51,632 nt of DNA from Actinophytocola sp. (GTDB lineage Bacteria; Actinomycetota; Actinomycetes; Mycobacteriales; Pseudonocardiaceae), in the NCBI RefSeq assembly GCF_009379765.1, contig NZ_WHTD01000044.1, positions 1 to 51,632 of the forward strand, given 5' to 3'. Positions 42,384 through 51,062 of the stretch are shown piece after piece; position 1 is the first letter of the stretch, and each line of letters opens with the position of its first letter. A model generated the notes under the pieces. It was not told the origin of the DNA and made no database searches. It saw only the letters and a program-made list of their open reading frames with translations. The position numbers and the translations under genes are program-made.

Positions 42384-43838
42384 CTTCGCGACCTCCGCGC
42401 GGTTCAGCAGCCACCACATCGCCAGGAACCCTGCCGCGAACACCGGGTCGAGCAGCAGCGGCAGGTGGGCGAGGTGCTCCACCACGACCATCGCCACCGC
42501 CACCACCAGGCCGAGCGCGACCTTGCCGTACACCCGGCCCCACCGGTGGCCGTCCGTGCGCCACACCACGCCGATCGGGATCGTCGCGATCACCACGGTG
42601 CCGCACAGGTAGCCGAGCGCGACGCCGGTCAGGCCCATCCGCGGCGCCACCAGAAACCAGGTCCCCACGCCCACCAGCATGCCGAGGATGCTGGCCGCGG
42701 TGCTCACCATCATGCCCCGCTGGGAGCGGGTGTTCAGCGCGCTCACGCTGGCCACGCAGAGGTTCGTGGCCAGCACCGCGACCACCAGCACGGGCAGCAG
42801 CTTCTCCGCGCCGGCGAAGGTCGGACCCCAGACCACCCCGACGATCAGCCTGCTGCACACCATGATCGAGCCGAAGACGGCGACCATCGTCACGGCGAGC
42901 CCGCGGGTGGCCCGGTCGGTCTGCGCGAGAACGGCGGCGTGGTCGCTGCGGCCCCACGCCTCGGCCATGGACGGCAGCAGCACCAGCGTCAGCGAGGCCG
43001 CCAGCAGCGACGCCGGGGTGGCCAGCGCGATCGCCGCGGCGTACAGGCCGGCATCCGCGTCGCCGGCGGCCAGCTTCGCCCCGATCTGGGAGAGCTGCAG
43101 GAACCCGGTGCTGGCCAGCGTGCCGACCGCGCCGAGCAGCACGAACCCGTCCAGCTCGCGGCGGCGGGGCCGGTCCGGTCTGCCGCGCGCGCCGTACGGC
43201 CAGCTGGCGAGCGTGTAGAGGCCGTAGGTCAGCACGAGCGGCAGCACCAGCGCGGTGTCGCGCACGCCGGCGAGCAGCAGCGCGACCAGACCGGCCAGGC
43301 CGAGCAGCACGCTCGTCACGTCCCACAGGGTCGCCCGCAGCACCTGGCCCGCGCCGAACTGGATGCCCCTGGTGAAGCTGTAGCCGGAGTAGGCGATGGT
43401 CAGCGCGGCCACGCTGAGCGCGGCCGACCAGGAGCCGCCGTCGATCAGCACCCAGAGCGGCAGGCACACCGCGCCGAGCAGCACCCCGGCCTGCACGGTG
43501 CGCATCCGCAGGTGCGCCGCGGTGGTCCGGGTCTCCTCGGTGTCGCCCGCGCCACGCGCCATGGCCAGGAACTTCGAGGCCGCGCTGCCGGTCGTGGTCG
43601 GCCAGAGCAGGGCCAGGGTCAGCGACATGGCGATGGCCGACGCCACCACGCCGAGCACGGCTCCGCCCGCGATGTGACCGACCAGGAACGAGGTGGCGAA
43701 CCGCAGAATCCCCTGTGCGACCAGGCCGATCGTGCTGTAGACACCGCCGCGGGCCAGTGACGTCGCGATCGGCCGGTCCAGCCGGACCGGGCGCATCATC
43801 CGGGCGAGCGCGCCCTGCTTGTTCTCGGTCACGGTCAC
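42354..43838 (-). CDS. Second Wzx/MATE-like polysaccharide flippase
   Basis: The 494-residue protein has about 12-14 membrane helices and an N-terminal cytoplasmic stretch (about 30 residues) before ARGGVYSTIGLVAQGILRF. It belongs to the same group as the flippase at 32.1 kb. The two share a similar length, the SAASKFLAMARG versus SAAGKFLARESG segment and a WRTDGHRWG versus WRRDGQRWG loop near the end. The GTG start overlaps the stop of the upstream glycosyltransferase (GTGA), so it is the last gene of a three-gene minus-strand operon with two GT4 enzymes. It should export a lipid-linked oligosaccharide. Confidence 0.88.
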   Translation of the reverse strand: MTVTENKQGALARMMRPVRLDRPIATSLARGGVYSTIGLVAQGILRFATSFLVGHIAGGAVLGVVASAIAMSLTLALLWPTTTGSAASKFLAMARGAGDTEETRTTAAHLRMRTVQAGVLLGAVCLPLWVLIDGGSWSAALSVAALTIAYSGYSFTRGIQFGAGQVLRATLWDVTSVLLGLAGLVALLLAGVRDTALVLPLVLTYGLYTLASWPYGARGRPDRPRRRELDGFVLLGAVGTLASTGFLQLSQIGAKLAAGDADAGLYAAAIALATPASLLAASLTLVLLPSMAEAWGRSDHAAVLAQTDRATRGLAVTMVAVFGSIMVCSRLIVGVVWGPTFAGAEKLLPVLVVAVLATNLCVASVSALNTRSQRGMMVSTAASILGMLVGVGTWFLVAPRMGLTGVALGYLCGTVVIATIPIGVVWRTDGHRWGRVYGKVALGLVVAVAMVVVEHLAHLPLLLDPVFAAGFLAMWWLLNRAEVAKLPIPGLRRR

Positions 43839-44872
43839 CGGCGAGCGGCCACGACGGCGCGGTGCACCGCCGCGACGGTGTCCACCGCGTGCGCCACGCC
43901 GTGGTGGTCGCGCACCCACTGCCGGACCGTCGCCGGATCGTGCGACACGGAGCCGGCCAGCGACGCCACGACCGCCGCCACCGCGTCACCGATGCCGCCG
44001 ATACCGCCGCCGAGCACGGGCGGCGGTGCCGCGGCATACAGCGGCAGCGGCACCGGCACCACCATCGGCGTGCCGGCGGCCAGCGCCTCGAGCTCGCTGG
44101 CGGCGAGGATCCCCGCCGCCTGGCCGACCACGACGTGCGCGCCGGACAGCAGCGCGAGGTAGTCCGCGTGGTCGCCGCGGGGAACCAGCCGCACACCGAG
44201 CGCCGCCGCGTCGGCCGCGTGCGCTCCCCAGTCCAGGCCGACCACCTCCGCCCGCTCCCCCAGCGCGGCGACCAGCTCGGCGGCGACCTTCAGCTGGGTG
44301 GTGCTGTCCTTGTCCGGCGTCCACCGCGACGCGAACACCACCCGCGGGCGGCCGGCCACGGGCGCCCAGGGCGCGATGGCGTCGACGTCGATCGGCACGG
44401 GCAGGTAGACCGCATCCGCGCGGTGCGCCAGCACGTGCTCCGCGAGGTCCGGCGTGGAGTAGAACACCGCCTCGGCGTCGCGCAGCCCGGCCCGGATGCC
44501 GCCGCCGCGCGCCGGGTCGTACTGCGCGGTGCGCACGTCGGTGCCGTGGCAGTGCAGCACGTACCGGGGCGCGCCGAGCCGGGAGTGTGCCAGCGTGGAC
44601 GCCGAGTGCACGTGCACGATGTCGTGGCGCCGGGCCAGCACCCGCAGCCGGGCCACCCACGCGGCGCCGATCAGCGCGCGCCTGGCCTGCCCGGTCGGCC
44701 CGCGCCACTCCTGCGCGGGAGCTGCCTTGGGCAGGTGGTGCCACGCGTAGCCGCGCCGCGTCGCCTCGGCGATCATCCGCTGCGCGGTGAACGCGGCCTC
44801 GTTGACATGCAGCACCGAGGGCTGCCGCACCGCGGTTGCCACGGTGCCATCCGCGCCGGCCGCGGCGGTCAC
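43835..44872 (-). CDS. GT4-family glycosyltransferase
   Basis: The 345-residue GT-B protein has an N-terminal half with HDIVHVHSASTLAHSR and YVLHCHGTDVR. Its C-terminal donor site shows VVFASRWTPDKD near residue 170 and GQAAGILAASELEALAAGTP near 245-265, where the second acidic E of the GT4 E-x7-E pattern is present. GTG start at 44872 overlaps the stop of the preceding gene (GTGA), so expression is coupled to both neighbours. It adds one sugar to the repeat unit; donor unknown. Confidence 0.88.
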   Translation of the reverse strand: MTAAAGADGTVATAVRQPSVLHVNEAAFTAQRMIAEATRRGYAWHHLPKAAPAQEWRGPTGQARRALIGAAWVARLRVLARRHDIVHVHSASTLAHSRLGAPRYVLHCHGTDVRTAQYDPARGGGIRAGLRDAEAVFYSTPDLAEHVLAHRADAVYLPVPIDVDAIAPWAPVAGRPRVVFASRWTPDKDSTTQLKVAAELVAALGERAEVVGLDWGAHAADAAALGVRLVPRGDHADYLALLSGAHVVVGQAAGILAASELEALAAGTPMVVPVPLPLYAAAPPPVLGGGIGGIGDAVAAVVASLAGSVSHDPATVRQWVRDHHGVAHAVDTVAAVHRAVVAARR

Positions 44873-46032
44873 GCTCGGTGTCCGGGCAGCAGCCCGGCGA
44901 CGACGTTGCGGGTCACCGCGGCGTCCTCGACGGAGTTCAGCACCTTGGCGGCCCGGTCGGCGTTGTGCTTGAGCTCGCGCACCCGCTGCTCGGTCATCGG
45001 CGCGAGCACGTCGTGCAGGGCCTGCGCGGACGCGTCCGCGGCGATCGCACCCAGCTCGTGCTCGGTGATCAGCCGGTCGGTCTCCAGCGCGGAGCCGAAC
45101 ACCACGGCGAGTCGCGCCTGCACGTAGTCGAAGATCTTGTTCGGCAGCATCAGCCGATGGTTCGGGGTGAGCGGCGGCAGGCTGAACACGCCGACGTCGT
45201 AGGCGTTCAGCGTGCCCACCAGCTCCGCCGGCGCGACCGGCGGGTGCAGGGTGACGCGCGGCTCGCCGGCGATCCGCGCGCGCAGGCTGTCCAGGTACTT
45301 GCCGCCGTCGCGCGCGGGCACGAGGTACAGGTCCAGGGTGAACCGTTCGTCGAGCATGCGCACCGCGTCGACCAGCGCCTCGATGTTGCGGCCCGGCACT
45401 GCGCCGCCGCTGTGCACCAGCCGGATCCGCCCGTCGCGCACCTCGCCGGGCGACAGCTCGCGGAACGCGCCCGTGTTGCGCACCGTGTGCGTGCGCACGC
45501 CGAAGCGCTCCTGGTAGAGCTTGCCGATGGAGTCGTTCACGACGGTCACCGCGGCCATCTTGGGCAGGTACCTCGCGCACTGGTCGGTCATGAACGGCTT
45601 GACCAGCAGCCGCCAGGGACGGACGTGCGCGCGCTCCTCCGGGGCCCACTCGTGCATGTCGGCCACCACCGGAGCGCCGTGCGCCACCCGCAGGCCGACC
45701 GCCATGGCGCGCGCCTCGTTGGCGACCACCACATCGAAGCGCCGGTCGCCGACCACGGTCAGCGTGGCGCGGACCGCCGGCGCGGCGAGCTCCACCCGGC
45801 GGTACCGGCGCAGCGCCAGCGAGGCCACCCCGGCCGGGGTCTGCGGCAGCGACGGCAGGCCGGCGTCGATCTCCAGGTGCTCGGTGGCGACCCGCGGCCC
45901 GTCGCCGTACCCGACGGTGGTGACGTCGCCGAGCTCGGCCAGCACGTCCAGCTGGCGGAGCACGCGCGAGTCGTGGTTGATGTCGGAGAAGGAGATGCAG
46001 AGGATCCGGGCTCGAGGCTGGTCGGCGGCCAT
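44869..46032 (-). CDS. GT4-like glycosyltransferase
   Basis: The 387-residue GT-B protein starts ARILCISFSDINHDSRVLR, a typical N-terminus of actinobacterial wall-glycan transferases. It carries VVVANEARAMAVGLR and ADMHEWAPEE, then in the donor domain RLVHSGGAVPGRNIEALV and PNKIFDYVQARLAVVFG. The ATG at 46032 lies 8 bases after TACACT on the minus strand with no ribosome binding site, suggesting a leaderless transcript for this three-gene operon (two transferases, one flippase). Confidence 0.88.
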   Translation of the reverse strand: MAADQPRARILCISFSDINHDSRVLRQLDVLAELGDVTTVGYGDGPRVATEHLEIDAGLPSLPQTPAGVASLALRRYRRVELAAPAVRATLTVVGDRRFDVVVANEARAMAVGLRVAHGAPVVADMHEWAPEERAHVRPWRLLVKPFMTDQCARYLPKMAAVTVVNDSIGKLYQERFGVRTHTVRNTGAFRELSPGEVRDGRIRLVHSGGAVPGRNIEALVDAVRMLDERFTLDLYLVPARDGGKYLDSLRARIAGEPRVTLHPPVAPAELVGTLNAYDVGVFSLPPLTPNHRLMLPNKIFDYVQARLAVVFGSALETDRLITEHELGAIAADASAQALHDVLAPMTEQRVRELKHNADRAAKVLNSVEDAAVTRNVVAGLLPGHRA

Positions 46033-46162
46033 GGTGCGGCAGTGTATCGGCGGGCGATCTTCCGACCGCCCACCCGTACCAGGCCGAACCCCCTGACGAC
46101 GGGCCCGGCGCGTCGGCAAATACAGTGGGCGCGACATTTCTCCGCCCAACCTCGGGAGAACC
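46033..46162. promoter_or_regulatory. Divergent promoter region of the two polysaccharide operons
   Basis: On the minus strand TACACT (46041-46046) sits 8 bases before the glycosyltransferase ATG, fitting a leaderless start. On the plus strand TACAGT (46121-46126) is a good -10 for the aminotransferase operon, with a leader of about 30 bases and GGGAG before the GTG at 46163. No convincing -35 hexamer is seen for either. Confidence 0.45.
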
Positions 46163-47254
46163 GTGAGCAAGGACTTCATACCGGCCGCCAAGCCGATCAT
46201 CGGCGACGAGGAACGGGCGGCGGTCGACGCCGTGCTCCGCTCCGGGATGCTGGCCCAGGGTGCCGAGGTCGCCGCGTTCGAGCAGGAGTTCAGCGCCACG
46301 CTGCTGGACGGCCGGCCGGTGGTCGCGGTCAACTCGGGCACCGCGGGCCTGCACCTCGGCCTGCTGGCGGCCGGCGTGGGCCCCGGCGACGAGGTCATCG
46401 TGCCGTCGTTCACCTTCGCGGCCACCGCGAACTCCGTCGCGCTCACCGGCGCCACCCCGGTGTTCGCCGACATCGAGCTCGACCACTACGGCCTCGACCC
46501 GGAGCACGTGGCGAGCGTGGTCACCGAGCGCACCAAGGGCATCATGCCGGTGCACCTGTACGGCCACCCGGCGAACATGCCGGCCCTGCAGGCGCTCGCC
46601 GACGCCCGCGGTCTCGCGCTGTACGAGGACGCCGCGCAGGCGCACGGCGCCGGCCTGGACGGCCACCCGGTCGGCACGTTCGGCGCGTTCGCCATGTTCA
46701 GCCTCTACCCGACCAAGAACATGACCTCCGGCGAGGGCGGCATGGTCGCCACCGGCGACGCCGACCGGGAGCGCACCCTGCGCCTGCTGCGCAACCAGGG
46801 CATGCTCAAGCAGTACGAGAACGAGATCGTCGGCTTCAACGCCCGGATGACCAACCTGCACGCGGCGATCGGGCGGGTCCAGCTCACCAAGGTCGGCGGG
46901 TGGACGAAGGCCCGCCAGGCCAACGCGCGGTTCTTCGACCGGAACCTGTCCGGTGTCGGCGTACCCCGGGTGGCCGACGGCGCGGTGCACGTCTACCACC
47001 AGTACACGATCACGGTGCCACAGGACCGGGACGGCTTCGTCGCCGCGCTCAAGGAGGAGCACCAGATCGGCTCCGGCGTGTACTACCCGATCCCGAACCA
47101 CCGGCTTGCCCCGTTCGCCCGCGAGGAGGACCTCCCGAACACCGAGCGGGCCGCGCGGACGGTCGTCTCGCTGCCGGTGCACCCGTCGCTGGACGACGAG
47201 GACCGGGACCGGATCGTGCACGCGGTGAACACGCTGGCGAAGGCGGGTGCGTGA
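46163..47254 (+). CDS. DegT/DnrJ/EryC1-type sugar aminotransferase (WbpE-type)
   Basis: The 363-residue PLP enzyme has FIPAAKPIIGDEERAAV at the N-terminus, NSGTAGLHLGLLAAG near 57-71, the PLP-contacting EDAAQAHGA near 155 and the Schiff-base lysine 185 in LYPTKNMTSGEGG. It transfers an amino group, usually from glutamate, to a keto nucleotide sugar. With the oxidoreductase encoded one base later it forms the WbpB-WbpE pair that oxidises and aminates C3 of UDP-GlcNAcA. GTG start with GGGAG upstream. Confidence 0.93.
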   Translation: MSKDFIPAAKPIIGDEERAAVDAVLRSGMLAQGAEVAAFEQEFSATLLDGRPVVAVNSGTAGLHLGLLAAGVGPGDEVIVPSFTFAATANSVALTGATPVFADIELDHYGLDPEHVASVVTERTKGIMPVHLYGHPANMPALQALADARGLALYEDAAQAHGAGLDGHPVGTFGAFAMFSLYPTKNMTSGEGGMVATGDADRERTLRLLRNQGMLKQYENEIVGFNARMTNLHAAIGRVQLTKVGGWTKARQANARFFDRNLSGVGVPRVADGAVHVYHQYTITVPQDRDGFVAALKEEHQIGSGVYYPIPNHRLAPFAREEDLPNTERAARTVVSLPVHPSLDDEDRDRIVHAVNTLAKAGA

Positions 47255-47255
47255 G

Positions 47256-48251
47256 ATGGCCGACCTGCGAGTGGGCCTGATCGGCCTGGGCATGATGGGC
47301 CGCCACCACGCCCGGGTGGTGCGCGAGGTGGACGGCCTGGAGCTGGTCGCGGTCGCGGACGCCACCGGCGACCCGCACCACGTTGCCGGCGGCCTGCCGG
47401 TGCTCGGCGACGTGCACGAGCTGATAGCGGCCGGCATCGACATGGCGGTGTGCGCGGTGCCCACCGGCATGCACGAGGAGGTCGGGCTCGCGCTGGCCGT
47501 GGCCGGGGTGCACACGCTGATCGAGAAGCCGATCGCGCACAGCGTGGACGCCGGCGAGCGCCTGGTGAAGGCGTTCGCGGCGCGCGGCGTGGTCGGCGCG
47601 GTCGGCCACATCGAGCGGTACAACCCGGCGCTGCAGTCGCTGCGCGAGCGGATGGCGGGCGGCGACCTCGGCGACATCTACCAGATCGCCACCCGCCGCC
47701 AGGGCCCGTTCCCGGCGCGGATCGCGGACGTCGGCGTGGTCAAGGACCTGGCGACGCACGACATCGACCTCACCGCCTGGCTGGCGCAGTCGGAGTACGT
47801 GACGGTGGCCGCGCAGGTCGCGCTGCGCTCCGGCCGGCCGCACGAGGACCTGGTGGCCGCCACCGGCCGGCTGGCCAACGGCACGGTCACCAACCACCTG
47901 GTGAACTGGCTGTCCCCGATGAAGGAGCGGGTCACCGTGGTGACCGGCGAGAAGGGCGCGTTCGTGGCGGACACGCTGACCGCCGACCTCACCTTCTACG
48001 CCAACGGCGTGGTCACCACCGAGTGGGAGTCGGTGGCCAACTTCCGCGGCGTGGCCGAGGGCGACGTGACCCGGTTCGCGATCCAGAAGCGTGAGCCGCT
48101 GCGCACCGAGCACGAGAAGTTCCGGGACGCGGTGCTGGGTCGCGGGTCGGACATCGTGACCTTGCAGGAGGGGCAGAGCACGCTGCGCACCGCGGAGCAG
48201 CTGCTGACCACCTCGGCGTCGACATCGGCACTGGCGGCGGTGGCGGTATGA
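47256..48251 (+). CDS. Gfo/Idh/MocA-family nucleotide-sugar oxidoreductase (WbpB-type)
   Basis: The 331-residue protein has a Rossmann domain beginning LRVGLIGLGMMGRHHARV, then the active-site lysine in IEKPIAHSVDAGE near residue 92 and GHIERYNPALQSL near residue 120, which is characteristic of the WbpB/WlbA group. It oxidises C3 of a UDP-N-acetylglucosaminuronate before transamination. It starts one base after the aminotransferase stop, and its own stop overlaps the next glycosyltransferase start (ATGA). The pairing with dehydrogenase, aminotransferase and acetyltransferase genes supports the assignment. Confidence 0.9.
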   Translation: MADLRVGLIGLGMMGRHHARVVREVDGLELVAVADATGDPHHVAGGLPVLGDVHELIAAGIDMAVCAVPTGMHEEVGLALAVAGVHTLIEKPIAHSVDAGERLVKAFAARGVVGAVGHIERYNPALQSLRERMAGGDLGDIYQIATRRQGPFPARIADVGVVKDLATHDIDLTAWLAQSEYVTVAAQVALRSGRPHEDLVAATGRLANGTVTNHLVNWLSPMKERVTVVTGEKGAFVADTLTADLTFYANGVVTTEWESVANFRGVAEGDVTRFAIQKREPLRTEHEKFRDAVLGRGSDIVTLQEGQSTLRTAEQLLTTSASTSALAAVAV

Positions 48252-49393
48252 AGGTCGTCCTGGTGACCCGGCTGTTCGCGCCGGAGGTCGCCGCCGCCGC
48301 GTTCCGGCTCAAGGCGCTGGCCGACGGGCTGACCGCGGCCGGCCACGAGGTCACCGTGCTCACCACCAGGCCGCCGGACAACGCCGGCACGCAGGAGTTC
48401 CCGGACTACACGGTGCTGCGCTGGCCGGTGCTGCGCGACGCCGGCGGCAACGTGCGCGGCTACGTGCAGTACGCCAGCTACGACTTCCCGATGATGTTGC
48501 GGCTGCTGGTGCGCCCGGCGGACGTGGTGATCTCCGAGCCGCCGCCGACCACCGGCGCGATGGCCGCGCTGGTCTGCCTGGTGCGCCGCAAGCCGCTGTA
48601 CTACTACGCCGCCGACATCTGGTCGGACGCGCTGGTCGCGATCAACGCGCCGAAGTACGTGTTCCGCATGGGGCACGCGTTCGAGAAGTTCGCGCTGCGC
48701 CGCGCGCGCGGCGTGATCGCGGTGTCCGACGGCGTCGCCGAACGCGTCCGTGCCCTCGGCGCGAGCAACGTCGAGGTGGTCGCCAACGGCGTGGACACCG
48801 CCCAGTTCCACCCGGTGGCCGACACACCCGCGCCGGACGCCCCGTACTTCGTCTACCCGGGCACCATGTCGGAGTTGCACGGCGCGGACGTGTTCGTGCG
48901 CGCCATGCCGATCGTGCTGGAGAAGCACCCGGAGGCCCGCCTGCGTTACTTCGGCCAGGGCACCGCCGTGCCGGGGCTGCGCACGCTGGCCGCCGAGCTC
49001 GCGCCGGACGCCGTGGAGTTCGGCGGCGTCGTGCCGCCGGCACAGGCCGCGCGCTGGATCAGCGGCGCGGCCGGCGCGCTGGCCAGCATCGTGCCCGGCC
49101 AGGGCTACGACTTCGCCCAGGCCACCAAGATCTATGCGGCGGCCGCGTGCGGCACCCCGGCGCTGTTCGCCGGGGTGGGCGCCAGCGCCACCCTGGTCGA
49201 GGACAACGAGCTGGGCCTGGTCGCCGAGTACACCCCCGAAGCCGTGGCGGCTCAGATGATCGCCATGCTCGACGGCGAGCGCCCGCCCGGCGAGCGCCTG
49301 GTGGCCTGGGCCCGGGACAACGCTTCCCTTGCCACCACGGGCAAGCTGATCGCCCAGTGGATCACCGACGATCTGAAGGACCAGACGCGCTGA
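48248..49393 (+). CDS. GT4-family glycosyltransferase (WbuB-like)
   Basis: The 381-residue GT-B protein starts MKVVLVTRLFAPEVAAAAFR and resembles the WbuB/WcaI type that often adds amino sugars. Features are ISEPPPTTGAMAAL, YYAADIWSDALVA near residue 120, VVANGVDTAQFHP and, in the donor site, PGTMSELHGADVF and GYDFAQATKIYAAAACGTP. ATGA overlap with the upstream oxidoreductase gives a three-gene operon, so it may transfer the 2,3-diacetamido uronic acid made by the neighbouring enzymes; that is inference. Confidence 0.9.
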   Translation: MKVVLVTRLFAPEVAAAAFRLKALADGLTAAGHEVTVLTTRPPDNAGTQEFPDYTVLRWPVLRDAGGNVRGYVQYASYDFPMMLRLLVRPADVVISEPPPTTGAMAALVCLVRRKPLYYYAADIWSDALVAINAPKYVFRMGHAFEKFALRRARGVIAVSDGVAERVRALGASNVEVVANGVDTAQFHPVADTPAPDAPYFVYPGTMSELHGADVFVRAMPIVLEKHPEARLRYFGQGTAVPGLRTLAAELAPDAVEFGGVVPPAQAARWISGAAGALASIVPGQGYDFAQATKIYAAAACGTPALFAGVGASATLVEDNELGLVAEYTPEAVAAQMIAMLDGERPPGERLVAWARDNASLATTGKLIAQWITDDLKDQTR

Positions 49394-49438
49394 GCCCCGT
49401 ACCCGGTCCGTCCACAGTAGACCGAAAGCGACGATCGC

Positions 49439-50827
49439 TCAGCCGCTCCGCCGGTTCCTCGGCATCAGGCGGACGTTGATCGGCTTGTCGGGTCCCAGGG
49501 TGATGAGCTGCTTCGGCGCGACGAGCTCGCGGGAGGCGAGCTCGACGCGGTACCGCTGGACGGTGCTCGCGATGATCAGCAGCATCTCGCTCATGGCGAA
49601 CTGGTTGCCGATACACACGTGCGGGCCGGAGCCGAACGGGATGTAGGAGCTGCGGTCGCGCTTCGCGGTCTCCTCGGGAATGAACCGGTCGGGTCGGAAC
49701 TCGTCCGGGTCTTCCCAGAAGTCGGGGTGGCGGTGCATGTGATACGGGCTGAAGAAGATGTCCGTGCCGGCGGGGATTCGGTATCCGCCGATCTCATCGT
49801 CCTCGAGGGCGCGCCGCCAACCCTGCCATTGTTGCGGATACATGCGCTGCGCCTCGTCGACGACGGTCCGCGTGTATACGAGCTTGCTGCAGTCGGCGAT
49901 GGTCGGCGGCCGGCCGGCCAGCTCGTTGTCGACCTCCTGCTGGACCCGCTGTTGCACGTCGGGATGCAGGCCGAGCCGGTAGAACACCCAGGTGAGAACG
50001 TTCGCGCCGGTCTCGTGCCCGGCGAACAGCATCACGAAAACCTGGTCGCGCAGCTGCTCGTTGGACATTCGCTCGCCGGTTTCCTCGTCCACCGTCTGAA
50101 TGAGCATGGAAAGCAGGTCGCCGCGGTCGACCTCGTCCAGGAGATGCTTGGTGATCACATAGTCGATGATCTCCTCGACGATCTGGTGGCTCGACCAGAA
50201 CCGCCGGTGGCCCGCGGTCGGCACCGACAGCGGAAGCAGCGGCATCTGCATGTAGGCGGTGAGCTCCCGGTCGATCGTGTCGATCGCCTGGGCGAAGCGG
50301 TCGACGACCTTCTCCTCCTCCAACGCGAAGAGCGCTCGCGCCACGACCCGCAGGGTCAGCCGGCGCATCTCCTCGTTGGTGTTGATGACCTCGTTCGACG
50401 CGACCAGCTCGTCCCACTGGTCGAGCCGGGCACGGATCACCGCGAGCATGTGCTCGCTCATGGACGCGACCCGCTGGTAATGGAACGAGGGCTGCATGAG
50501 GCGGCGCTGGCGGCGCCATTCCGGGCCGCCCTCCACCGTCGCGAGCCCCTGGCCGAACAGGTTGCGCGCCATTTTGTGGGCCATGGTGGAACGGTTGTAG
50601 TTGCCCGCCTTCTGCTGCAGCACGTGCTTGACGTGATGCGGATGGTTGAGCACCACGATCCTGTTCGTGGCGAGCCGGAACGAGCAGACGTCGCCATATG
50701 TCGTGAACAGGTTGCCGAGCCAATCCAGCGGCGCCCGCCGGAATGACATCGTGCTTCGCACGAAGTTGGCCGGTCCTGGTGGTGTGGAACGAGATTTCGG
50801 GTTGACCGTGGATCCCGTTCCGGGCAT
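49439..50827 (-). CDS. Cytochrome P450
   Basis: The 462-residue protein has the P450 hallmarks: I-helix oxygen-binding motif MLFAGHETGANVL, K-helix ExxR within DEAQRMYP, a PDRF segment and the heme-ligand loop FGSGPHVCIGNQFA near residue 405. The sequence style (long, with an ALFALEEE insert and SYIPFGSGP) is closer to the CYP102/CYP4-like branch than to short actinobacterial polyketide P450s. No reductase domain or ferredoxin gene is adjacent. The ATG at 50827 is chosen over an upstream start because the preceding 39 residues look non-coding. It is divergent from a conservon-type sensor kinase gene. Confidence 0.94.
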   Translation of the reverse strand: MPGTGSTVNPKSRSTPPGPANFVRSTMSFRRAPLDWLGNLFTTYGDVCSFRLATNRIVVLNHPHHVKHVLQQKAGNYNRSTMAHKMARNLFGQGLATVEGGPEWRRQRRLMQPSFHYQRVASMSEHMLAVIRARLDQWDELVASNEVINTNEEMRRLTLRVVARALFALEEEKVVDRFAQAIDTIDRELTAYMQMPLLPLSVPTAGHRRFWSSHQIVEEIIDYVITKHLLDEVDRGDLLSMLIQTVDEETGERMSNEQLRDQVFVMLFAGHETGANVLTWVFYRLGLHPDVQQRVQQEVDNELAGRPPTIADCSKLVYTRTVVDEAQRMYPQQWQGWRRALEDDEIGGYRIPAGTDIFFSPYHMHRHPDFWEDPDEFRPDRFIPEETAKRDRSSYIPFGSGPHVCIGNQFAMSEMLLIIASTVQRYRVELASRELVAPKQLITLGPDKPINVRLMPRNRRSG

Positions 50828-51062
50828 GGCAGGGCCGTCCCTTCGCCGGCCGCCAGCCCCGCGCCGACGGGCTCGACGATCATCATGCCAGAGACCAACA
50901 GCAGGCCATAGGGCGCCTTGTGCCGGAAACCCGGTTGCCAGCACGGTAATCGCTGTTCACGGTGCCGATCGGCGGCCCAAGATCGCCGGTCGTGGGACTC
51001 GGCTTCCGCGCTTTGCGCCATCCAGTATCTTCTGACCCCAGCCGAGCGTGAGGACCTGGTCG

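Noticed and set aside
42465..43760. Plus-strand open frame opposite the second flippase
   Set aside because: His/Arg/Asp-rich composition typical of antisense to a membrane protein; no start site or domain.
43835..47677. 1280-codon minus-strand open frame
   Set aside because: Only the last 345 codons are the real GT4 gene; the rest is the antisense or another frame of the glycosyltransferase, aminotransferase and oxidoreductase genes.
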